Of a stretch of DNA of 64,000 nucleotides, positions 10,297-20,100 are shown one piece after another. The number at the start of each line of letters is the position of its first letter. The first letter of the stretch is position 1. The DNA comes from Malachius bipustulatus. Taxonomy: Eukaryota > Arthropoda > Insecta > Coleoptera > Melyridae. The stretch lies in the NCBI GenBank assembly GCA_910589415.1, contig OU342632.1:46985341-47049340 (forward strand), in the 5' to 3' direction. The notes below the pieces were generated by a model. It searched no databases. It was not told the origin of the DNA and saw only the letters and a list, made by a program, of their open reading frames with translations. The position numbers and the translations under genes are program-made.

Positions 10297-10315
10297 AGTT
10301 TTTCTTCTATTACAG
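10297..10315 (+). promoter_or_regulatory. predicted splice acceptor before ORF3
   Basis: The pyrimidine run TTTAGTTTTTCTTCTATTACAG ends 7 nt before the ORF3 start at 10323. In errantiviruses and retroviruses a 3' splice site at this place makes the subgenomic third-gene mRNA. Candidate donors are the GTAAGT sites in the LTR (1958, 2516). RNA evidence is needed to confirm use. Confidence 0.5.
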
Positions 10316-10322
10316 TGGAAAA

Positions 10323-11477
10323 ATGCCCCCCAAGAGGCAAGGCGTTCATCAATCTGATCCCAGGAAGAAGAGGTTCAATATGAAACTCTGGGCTGAAATG
10401 AAAAATATGCGTGATTTCGAAGTAAATCCAGGTCTTCAGCCATGGCATGTCCAATTGGACAAAGATGTTTTTCTAGTGGAAAAGGAGCGTTATTTTAAAT
10501 TCCTAACCGCGCATGCCGTATTAACTCATGACCACCCGAGAGTTCCTATTGATGAGGAACAATTCGAAATTTCGAGAGAAATATGTCGAGAGAACGGTAT
10601 AGACGTTCGTTGGTCGTTGAGCAGCTTCAATGCCAGACACCTTTCAACTGAGATAATAGCGGCGGAAAACCCTAGTGCAGATAGTGTCTCAGTAGGAAAT
10701 TTGGCGTTCGTGGGAATTTATAACAAACCAAAACCATCAGAATTAGGCCGTTACAGGCCAAATAAATTCAAAAGAGGACCAAACCCTTCCTGCCTGCCCT
10801 CAGTACGGACAGATCCTGACGGAGTTCTAATCAGAGAACTCATCACACCATATCTAACATGTCAAGAAAAGGTTCTACTCGCTATAGCTTTCCCTTTTGA
10901 TGATATTGCACTTAAGAGGTGTAACAAGAAGACTTGTGGGATCGACCTGAGAAGAACGTATTACCCAGCTCTTATAGACCGGTACTCGCCATCGGGTAGA
11001 GATTTTACCCCTTTGCGTGATTTTAAGATGGCTTACGCTATAGACCGTTCCTATGCCTCACAGGTGCGTTTTGAGATACCTTGTCATTGTAGTCTGCTGT
11101 TGTCCCACATCATATGCAGAGGACTGCACATTTCTTATCTTCTTTATTGGCATTTTCATCACAATACCAACACGTCCCCAAGTGAAGGAGAACTTTTACT
11201 CCCTCTGACAACTCCCCCGTTAGACCGACTTGCCCCCACTACAGATATCCCTGCATATCAGATAGTTACCTTGGAGAAACCGAAACAACCTGTGCTTAGA
11301 GACTCAGAATTCTGGATAATTTTGGGCAAACGATTGGTCAAATTTTATTACAAATCGGGTTTTATCCTACGAAAATCTGAATCTCCATTTAACTTCGTAA
11401 ATCGCAGAATCCAGGATGCCTGTGGAGTATGGTCGCCTAGTATGAAAGTTGCTACTAGAACGTCTTGGGAATGCTGA
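10323..11477 (+). CDS. unrecognised third ORF of the retrotransposon
   Basis: This is an intact 384-residue frame in the position where envelope genes sit in errantiviruses. It does not look like an envelope protein: there is no signal peptide, no furin-like site in a suitable place and no C-terminal membrane anchor. The N-terminus is basic (MPPKRQ, then DPRKKRF). The middle is mixed and rich in Arg and Pro. Around residues 250-280 is a Cys/His/Leu-rich stretch (CHCSLLLSHIICRGLHISYL) that could be a weak hydrophobic helix. The start is chosen because it is the first ATG after a strong splice acceptor. I do not recognise the family. Because the frame is uninterrupted in a young element, it is probably translated; an accessory, RNA-binding or nuclear role is only a guess from its charge. 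Confidence 0.7.
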   Translation: MPPKRQGVHQSDPRKKRFNMKLWAEMKNMRDFEVNPGLQPWHVQLDKDVFLVEKERYFKFLTAHAVLTHDHPRVPIDEEQFEISREICRENGIDVRWSLSSFNARHLSTEIIAAENPSADSVSVGNLAFVGIYNKPKPSELGRYRPNKFKRGPNPSCLPSVRTDPDGVLIRELITPYLTCQEKVLLAIAFPFDDIALKRCNKKTCGIDLRRTYYPALIDRYSPSGRDFTPLRDFKMAYAIDRSYASQVRFEIPCHCSLLLSHIICRGLHISYLLYWHFHHNTNTSPSEGELLLPLTTPPLDRLAPTTDIPAYQIVTLEKPKQPVLRDSEFWIILGKRLVKFYYKSGFILRKSESPFNFVNRRIQDACGVWSPSMKVATRTSWEC

Positions 11478-12550
11478 TTCTATTTCTGGTCACCATTTAT
11501 ATCCTTTTCTATCTACTTCCTATGTATCTTATCTCTTTTCTAAGCATATGCTTGTGAATACCTTTTTGAGTTGGCTGGTTATCGAACAAAGTTATTTCCT
11601 CGTTTGCCTTAACCAAGATAGTTAAGTTCAAGCTTTTCCTTGACATCGAGTTTGAATGTCCACACTACCTAAAACAATTAGCCCTGTTTTGGAGGCTGTG
11701 TTTGTTCGATGGGAGATTCCCATGGCATTTCTTAGTCCTTCAGTGTTGGCGGTTTTTGAAACCCCAGGCTGAAGTAGTGTTCAAAACCATGGGCAGTCGA
11801 ACGTCAAATAGAACGGCACAGATCTATTAACAGCACTACTGTTATATCGAGAAATCGATTTACCTCAATCTCTGTATATATATGTCTAATTGTATCTATT
11901 CCGTTACCTTGACTTTTTATGATGAAGTCAGAATTTCTGGATTTATTTAGTTGTCCATTCTATCGAGTAGCAGCCCTGTTTCCGAGAGTTTTAGTTTGTG
12001 TGAAAACTCCCATAGCAATTTTCTTAGTCCTTCAGTGTTGGCGGTTTTTGAAACCCCAGGCTGAAGTAGTGTTCAAAACTATGGGTGGTTGAACATCAAA
12101 CAGAACAACGTAGCTCTATTAACAGCGAGCCTGTTATACCGAAATGTTATAACTTAATTTTAATTCTTGTATATACAATATCTAATTATAAGTGTTTATA
12201 ATAATAATCAACTTAGTAGCATGTTATCTAGAAAGAATGCATGTACATTTTCTTTTATCTACTTAGCATTAAGGTTTTGTAATTATAAATTTAATCTGCA
12301 TGAGCGAATTAAATATTTCTTTTTATATTATATAGCTAGTTAAAGTGACTAACTGTGTGATATTATCTGAACAAATAGTAAACATGGTAGAAAACTTTTA
12401 CAAGGTCTGTTTTTGTAGAACACTATTCTCTCTCTTTTTCGATTTGTGTTGTCCTTGTTGGTCATCCACAATCATACCTTCATGTATACCCTTCTACGGG
12501 TATAGAAAGAACTAGAATTTTCTTCTAGTTTTTGAATTTTCTCTTGCATC
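11478..12550 (+). other. non-coding 3' region of the retrotransposon
   Basis: No open frame is worth calling. The region holds the duplicated hairpin unit at 11681-12137, then AT-rich sequence up to the purine tract. Confidence 0.6.
11681..12137 (+). repeat. duplicated structured unit, type 3 (two copies, covarying)
   Basis: Two copies of about 165 nt (11681-11845 and 11973-12137, offset 292) share a core and diverge around it. Copy 1 pairs CCCATGG (11719-11725) with CCATGGG (11787-11793). Copy 2 pairs CCCATAG (12009-12015) with CTATGGG (12079-12085), a compensatory G-C to A-T change. Inside, CTTCAG pairs with CTGAAG and GGTTT with AAACC in both. A final hairpin AACAG...CTGTT keeps its stem while its 5-nt loop differs (CACTA, CGAGC). 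Each copy also has a local hairpin upstream of different sequence; in copy 1 this (ATGGGA...TCCCAT) would compete with the outer stem. Confidence 0.72.
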
Positions 12551-12564
12551 GGTAAGGGGAGGTG
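12551..12564 (+). other. polypurine tract
   Basis: GGTAAGGGGAGGTG directly abuts the 3' LTR at 12565. A purine run in this place primes plus-strand DNA synthesis in LTR elements. Confidence 0.8.
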
Positions 12565-14278
12565 TGTAACGTGAATACGTCACCTGTTGTCCTCCTTGCA
12601 AAGCTCCCCTCGTTTTAAAGAGAATTGTAAAATTACAGTTCCCTACAACTCTCTACAATATAGATCGCATCTTTGAACTGACTACCCACACCGTATTCCG
12701 GCGCTGGTACTGTCTGGATAATTCACTACTAGATGGCATTGCACGTTTCGTTTCACTTCGATTTTGAGTTCCTTTCAGGAACCAAATAAGTTGTCGGCTG
12801 TCAATCAGATTCCAGTATCTGACAAGTGACATTTCTACTTTCACGAATCTGAAAGCGGAAACAGATCCCGTCCCCTCGGAACTGAAAGCATTTCCTTTCT
12901 GCCTGTCGACCAGGAAAGATTATTCTCTTAACCGTTCCCGTACGAAGCCTGTTGTTCAGGGTAAGTCGCCATTACGGATATTCTAGAAATGAGTTTTAAT
13001 TCGATTATTACTTATTTTTAGCTTCTGGGATTTCCTTCATTCTTCTGGGATTTCCTTCATTCTTCTGGGATTTTATCTAAACTTTACCTGGTACCTTTCT
13101 CTTACCTTTATCTTTGGTAAATACCTTGTCTTCTCCGGTATTTACTAATTATCTGGATTAATTGCCTATTGCGACCGAGGAAGCCATCTTGAACTAAGAA
13201 ACAAAGGGAGCATGGCCCATTTTTATTCTCCAACTATCTAATTCATCCTTCCACCGTTTTCATTCATCCAAGGTGAAATAAATCAACATTTCGAAGATCT
13301 CCAATAACAACAGAACATTTTCCCGGTGCTAGTGCTGTTTACGACCTTTCAACCCCAGGAGCCTCGTCAGGGCGCGGTCCCTACACCTGCTGGTTTTCTT
13401 CTGGAGATTTCAATGCCTGACTAAGCACCACACCTAGTAAAGTCCAGGAGTTATTAATATCCTTTTTACTGTCAAAATAAAGACAGTTTTTACCTCAATC
13501 AGCTTCATCCCGGAAACTGTAAGTGTTGTCTTTTATTTTATTTCACCGATCATGACGAAGAAGGACTAGAAGATCAGTGCTAACTTAGTAAATTAATTAA
13601 TTATCACTCACGAACTTTATCTTTCCCGATATAAATGATATCGGAAGTATCTTATTCTTTTGTACACAGCTGTACAAGATAAAGGATCCTTTATTTTCAA
13701 ACAAACTGATTGTTTAAACATATTTATATCAGATTTAAAGCTTTTAAAATAAGACAGGATAATTATTTGATTTTAATTAAACAGGAAATGTAAACCATAA
13801 TTTGCTCATTAAACATCTGTCCATTTTAACTTATTCTTTGAAAATCACATTAACATCTTTATAACCCTAAATCTACTTTTTATTAGTTCTTCATAGAGTT
13901 TAGGTAGCACAATAAAAATAAGAACTCGAGCAAATCGAGTTAATAAGAACTGAAGAACTCTTTGGCATCCCTAATCTACCTTAGATACCTATATATAGGG
14001 TGTACCTTTTTAAATAATTAAAGCAGCAGAATAACTAGCACTCTGATAGTATTTGATTCAGTTTTCAAGTTATTCAACATCATTACCTTCAGAGAAATTT
14101 GTCGTGAAAGTTTCTTTTGCAGTATTATCGTTTTGCCGAAACAACATTTTGCCCTTCGCTTGCACTGCAAGCTCTCGTTACTGCTACTTTCGACATTCCC
14201 TGATTTTATAATTTTGTTTTGCTCACGCAGCTAAACTTTTATTTGCTGGCGCTGAGATCAAAACGCGAATAAGCTGCA
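12565..14278 (+). repeat. 3' LTR
   Basis: This is the second 1714-bp copy, identical to 1562-3275 wherever I compared it. It is followed by GTGA, the right target duplication. Confidence 0.95.
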
Positions 14279-17127
14279 GTGACGTAAAAAATTAAAGTTT
14301 GGACTAATTTTTTTCTTCAATAATTAAATTTTGAATTCCTGCTGGGTTGTTTTGTTTGATCAAATAAGGGTAGGTAGGTTTGTGGTAAGATGTATAAAAG
14401 TAGTAAGTAATAAAACGCATTGATAAAATTGGTAAAGCATACAGCAGTAATGCCCGATATTACCGTTACCCTCGAGAACTACCGAGTTATCACACTGGAA
14501 AATGGTGATGTTTTACAATTATTCAGGTTATTTGTTAATAGTATTATTATACCTATTACCTATCGATGGCGAATAGCAACGCGTTATGGGGAACTCGTTT
14601 GTTTACCTTCAAGCTTTATTTTTACTTCTTTGATTATCTATTTATTAAGTATTATTTATTGTTATGTTCTGTTCATTCGCCCAGAGACTACCTAGGGGTA
14701 CGTTCATAATAAACGCCGTGTGCACACGGCGACGCCCTAAACCGTTCATAATAACATTGGATAAACAGTTACACCGTTCAGAATGAACGCCGTGTGGCGT
14801 GTGATCGTGATCGCACGGTAGACAACTTTTCATCCCAAGAAATTATATGGATGAAAAACGCCCGTCATGCGCAGTAGCAAAAACGAGCGGTTCGTGATTT
14901 ATTAAATATGAAATTATGAAATATTAGGTTAGAAATTATTGGAGAATGGAGATGTAGAAATAGAATCTGATTCAAGTTCGATTTAATAATTATTGTTTGT
15001 TCCACCGTCCGTTTTTAGTTTTAATTAGGTATATTATTTGTTGTGTGGGTAGTTTTGTTAAAATACCTATAAACCTAAATAAATAGAAAACATAAAATAT
15101 AAGCCTCTAATAAGTACAGAGTCACATTCATCGCATCACTATCTTTGAAGTCATCATAAAAATCTGATATATTATAATAATAATTATAAACGAAGCTACA
15201 ATTATTGCTACTTTTTTTAATATTCAGATCAATTTTATTAATTTCCTGACCGAAAGGTGTTGTATATAAATTAAAATAAATTATAACATCAACATTCAAG
15301 GACGAACGGGAAATTACGACTCGCGTGATTGAAAAAGTATTTATTACTGATTTGTTATTGAAAAAAATTAGGTTATGTACAACTACTGTCGAAAACTTTT
15401 CTGAGAGCGTTCACTTTAAAACAACACTCCAGGAACGCTCGGTAATTCGCCCGGTAAGTTGTTTATCATTCACACGGCGTTTATTATGAACGCACTCTTG
15501 GTGTGCTTTCAATTGATGAAATAAATAAACTTCTCTCACAGTTACCAAAGAGATAGAGAGAAGTTCATCTATAGTAAAAAACTGGCTAGGGAACCTGTAT
15601 TACCGACACTGACTCTTACTAGGGTATCGCATTCTCATTCTCACAAAAAGTTGGGAAAAAGTTGGGAATGTCAAATTTCAAATTTAACTTCATAAACGTC
15701 AGATTGTCCATGAACGTACAACTGTCTAAAAATTCACATAATTTGTTATTAAATCCGCGTATTTAAAAAAAAAACGGTAAATTTTTGCTGCGTTAGAGGA
15801 AGTTTTATAACAATAAAAAGAGGACTTTCTACTTGTTCGCGTTGCCTATGAAGGTAACTTTCTTAATATTTTCGCATAGTCCTCTATCACTATCAATATA
15901 TACTTACCTGCTGTTACTGGGATATGGGATATTCTGGACAAAAAATGCACCCAGCCCCAGCCCTTGGCATTCAGAACTTCCGTATACCTGGAAGTTTGTT
16001 AGGTAGATTTTATTATATCTTGATGAATCTTATTTTTAAGGATCAGTATGGGTAGGTACTAACACTAAGATCACACTAGCATTCGTGGGTCTACCAAGAC
16101 GCTTTTTCTCAGTAACTACGTTAGATATCGAATTAAAAATTATACCCCCCAATACTGAAGTCTACAGCTTCGTAGATCCTATAAACCCGTAATATGTTTT
16201 TTAATGCTCACTGGAAGAGGATTCCTCGATTTCTATTCGTGTTATTATTTTGTTTCATTTTTCAAACTTCACTTTTTTCCACTTGACACCTACACACCTG
16301 TGACCAAATGTGCTAAAAATATGACATCCAGCTGTTTAAACATAACAGTATTAAGTAAACAAACGTCAACGAGTGAATGCGCTACCCTAGTAAGCGTTGG
16401 TGTCGGTAATGCAGGTTCCCTAGAACTGGTTGTTTATGAGCGCCCCCAGAGTTTTTCATAACAGACCGTATGCGCGTATGCAGAGTGTAATTTATGAACG
16501 CACCCCAGACCACTCAAAATCAGAAAAATAATAAAATTGAAAATTTAAAAAATATTTTAGTGATTGTATCGTAAGATTCAATCTAAGACATGATTTTTTT
16601 CCAGGACGTTCATTTCAATGCTATAACCGGATAGTCTAGTCTAGAAATATTATAATATATTAACTAACATAATTATCAGCATCAGCTAATCGTTCCTCTA
16701 GATTTTTGACTTCAGGAAATCTATCAAAAATCAAAATAATAAATAGACTCTAAATTATCTGAAAGAGTTGATCTGGCAACGCTGATAGGTGCGTACGTGC
16801 GTCTTAGCTTAGCTCGTATATATTTCTGTTGAGATTGACTTATCGACTACTTATACATCACATGTCTTGTCATACTTGTCAATAGAAGCCGATAAGAAAG
16901 AAATCAGTAAACAATCGAACCCATATCATTTTGTTTCTCCAGTTCTCCACCTCCAATAAATTTTAATTCATCATGCAATTCAATAATCATTCTACTCCGG
17001 AGCCGTGCTAAGTCAAGTTATGTCAAAGACTAAAATCTGTGCTTGAGCTAACGAGGTTTAAGAAGAGTGATTTTACAGAAGTGATCGTTTTCGTTTTACA
17101 TTTATATTCCTTTGATTTGTTTTAATT
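14279..17127. other. intergenic region upstream of antizyme
   Basis: No gene is supported. It contains an inverted-repeat element (14695-15497) and, at about 16470-16507, an inverted GGGGTGCGTTCATAA end of a related repeat whose partner I did not find. The antizyme 5' UTR and promoter must lie in the last few hundred bases; I see no clear TATA box. Confidence 0.5.
14695..15497. mobile_element. non-autonomous DNA element, GGGTRCGTTCATAA ends
   Basis: The left end GGGTACGTTCATAATAAACG (continuing CCGTGTG) returns inverted at about 15470-15497 as CACACGGCGTTTATTATGAACGCACTC, with two mismatches near the tip. The 800 bp between has no transposase frame. Further copies of the GTTCAT...CGCCGTGTG motif lie inside the left end (about 14750-14800). 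I could not read a clear target duplication, so the superfamily is open. Confidence 0.6.
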
Positions 17128-20100
17128 ATGTTATTAAGCGTTTCTGAAGCCCTTAATTCTGAGTCTAGTACTGGGGATAATAATTGTGAAGCCATGCCTG
17201 AAGTGTTGAGTAGTAAGTCGTAAGTATCAAAAACGGTAATAAATTTACGTGAAAAACGGGTGATTTGCCACATTTTATCAGTGAGGACGTCATTGCAATT
17301 GATTCGTAATCAATTTGTTTACAAAAATTTATTGTTCTGGAACGAATCAATCGAACGATCTCGGCTAAAGAATAGACATACGGCTGCCATGAGGGGAAGT
17401 CAAATTATCGATAATTTCTATTATTTCAGTTGGATTTTTCGGTTCATAACAATAAATCATTGTGGAATTCGGGGATATCGAAATTTGATTAGGAAATTAT
17501 CGTCCTTAAACATAGATTCGTGGATGTATTATTACCGTTTTATCAAAATGTGTTTATTTATACTTGACCTCAGTTCAAGACGATTACGGACATTACAGTA
17601 AACCAGACATGTCATCGCTCCTTTTATCTAAACGGGCTACAAAAACGAATTCGACGATTGGTATTTTATCTGTTTGGTATTTTTCCACTGTGCACAGTGC
17701 ATTATGCTTACGTATTGCATTGCATTGCATTAAAATTAAGTTGAAGTTATGCATCTTGGAAAGAATAATAATAAGCACTGACACTGAATACGTTCATTTT
17801 ACTAATTACGATTTTATTGCAAAATAATAATTAGTTAATTTTCGTTTCATAGTATCCTAGAAATAATAGTTTCAGATAACCTAAATAAATAGTAGATAAA
17901 TAATGGTCATGTTCATGTTCCAATCAATAAGGAAAATTTTTCACTTTTGAATATTTTTGATCAGTACCTAAATAAAATAACATGTGCCTACATAACTTGG
18001 AGCAATCCCGATGAAACTTATTTTATTGTTTTTCATTTGAGTTGGTTTCAATTATTTAAAAGCTCAGAAGTATACTTGTGTCATGTTGGCCCCAAAATAT
18101 TTCAACAAACATGCACTTTAATTGAAACACTTCTGGCACTGTCATAGTTTGAGCAAATGCCGGTTATCCTGTTGTTTAGTCTTCCAAAACACCCCTCACA
18201 TGCCCATTCCACTTTTTCCACTCGCGTCGCTCACAGCAGTCACAGTGTGGCTGCATTAAATCAGGTCTTTGGTCAGGGTAGGTTTTTTTTTAATTTTAGG
18301 GACATAAAAAAACCTACCCTGACCAAAGACCTGATTTAATGCAGCAACCCTGTGAGCGACGCGAGTGGAAAAAGTAGAATGGGCATGTGGGGGGTGTTTT
18401 GGAAGACTAAACAACAGGATTACCCAAATGCCGTCTCTATGCTACAAAGCTTCAGAGCTTCAGAAGAGGCCTCTTTTTACGCTGAAGTACTTATACAAGA
18501 GTAGAAAGCCCTTGGGAACTTTTGAAGGGAGAAAGAAACAAAGTCAAGTCACTCATTCATATGGGTAAAATACATGAACAAAATTTTGGGGTGCCTATGG
18601 GCCTGGACAACAGGGTCTATCAGCACGCGTGCATAGGGTCGATCCCTCTGGACGTCCGACTTGAATGACGGGAACAGGGGTTTCTCGGAGAATTATTGAT
18701 GTATTTCACCTATAAGTCAGTTTGTTATGCTACCTCTCTAAAAACTCCCAGCAGGGACACGTCCCTGTTGACATCTGTCCGAAATCGTAGAAATGTATAA
18801 GATTATTTCATGTCGTATCGTTTTGTTGCCAGCCTTCAAGAGACCGCCGAACAGAATCCATGAAGCTGTAAATTGCATAATGCTATTCAGAAAACCCCAG
18901 GTCACGATTTAACTTTCGGGATACTCATCGCTTTTTAAAAAGTTACAATTATTAAGTTAATACTTTTATTATTAATTGAGACAATTGAAATAAGATGGTT
19001 ACAGTATTAATGTTAAGACTAGACTAACCAAAGCAGATCTATTATGTATCTCGGTGCGCCAACCTGTAAACAAGCACCTTGCAGAATACGGAGAGTACTC
19101 GGTGGGAACGCAGAGTAACCGTCATTTTACCTATCCATATTTGTTTTTTTTTTTTTCTTTAAAAGCTCTCCAAGGCTGTCCGCTCTTCATCTAAGGACTT
19201 ACAGTGTAAAAAGAGGCCTATTTCGAAGTTGTGTTGTGTAGCATCGAGACCGCTATTACTCAAACTATGACTGTCAAAGAAGTGTTTGAAAAAGCGCAAG
19301 TTGAAATATTTTGGGGCTGACCTGACCCAAGTCAGAAATATTCAAAGTCTCCATCGATTCACGTTCCTCTTCTATCATGTTTTTACCATAAGTTTAAAAA
19401 AATTAAAATTCGATCTGACCTGACTCCTCATTACTTGGTTTTATTAGTCATTTATAAAAGAGAATGAAACCTATGATGCAATGATGAACTCACTAAAATA
19501 AATGATTACCAATGTAGATTCATTTTCGATGGTCATTTAGGATGAAAATGAGGTGTTCGTACAACAGGACAAAACCAATGAACAAATAAGAAGTTAAATA
19601 AAGGAACCAGGAAAAAATGGGGATTGTTCTAACATTCATTGTGTATTTAATTGATTAGAATTATGAGAGTGTGGGTACCTAATAAAAGGGTTGCTGAAGT
19701 ATTGGAGATTGCAGAATGCTCACAAATAACTTTGGGACCTAATGTGTCCGTTAACACTTAAAACTACTTACATAAAGCTCTTTTTCGTAAATTTCAGTCT
19801 TTTTTATAGAATTTATTTTAATAATGAAGGGAAACTCGGGGTCTCAAAGGGTACCATTATTTTTGTCACATGAAAAAAAACTTTCATTTGTTGTGAAGGT
19901 AAGGTAGAGTAAAGTAAGAAAGTTCATTCTCTGATTCTAGCTAGCTAAAGTAGTTTTGAAACCATATCACTTCTCATAACAGCTAATGCTAATATACCTA
20001 ATTATTATTATTTCCTCAACATTAGGAAAGTAGAATCCGTAGATCTCTCTTTCTTTCCAAAAAAGAGCAAAAATACGCCAGTAACGCTCTTGAAATTCTG

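Larger units (their letters stand above)
1562..14278 (+). mobile_element. complete Ty3-type LTR retrotransposon with extra third ORF
   Basis: Two 1714-bp direct repeats (1562-3275 and 12565-14278, both TG...CA) enclose gag, pol and a third ORF, all on the plus strand. The direct 4-bp duplication GTGA flanks the unit (1558-1561 and 14279-14282). A primer-binding site follows the left LTR and a purine tract (GGTAAGGGGAGG) precedes the right LTR. Every stretch of the two LTRs that I compared is identical, and no coding frame is broken, so the insertion is recent and the copy may be competent. The domain order protease, reverse transcriptase, RNase H, integrase places it in Ty3/gypsy. At 12.7 kb it is unusually long, owing to a 1.1-kb leader and 3.5 kb between pol and the 3' LTR. 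Confidence 0.95.

Noticed and set aside
10323..11477. ORF3 as a retroviral-type envelope gene
   Set aside because: Position fits, but there is no signal peptide, membrane anchor or fusion-peptide pattern.
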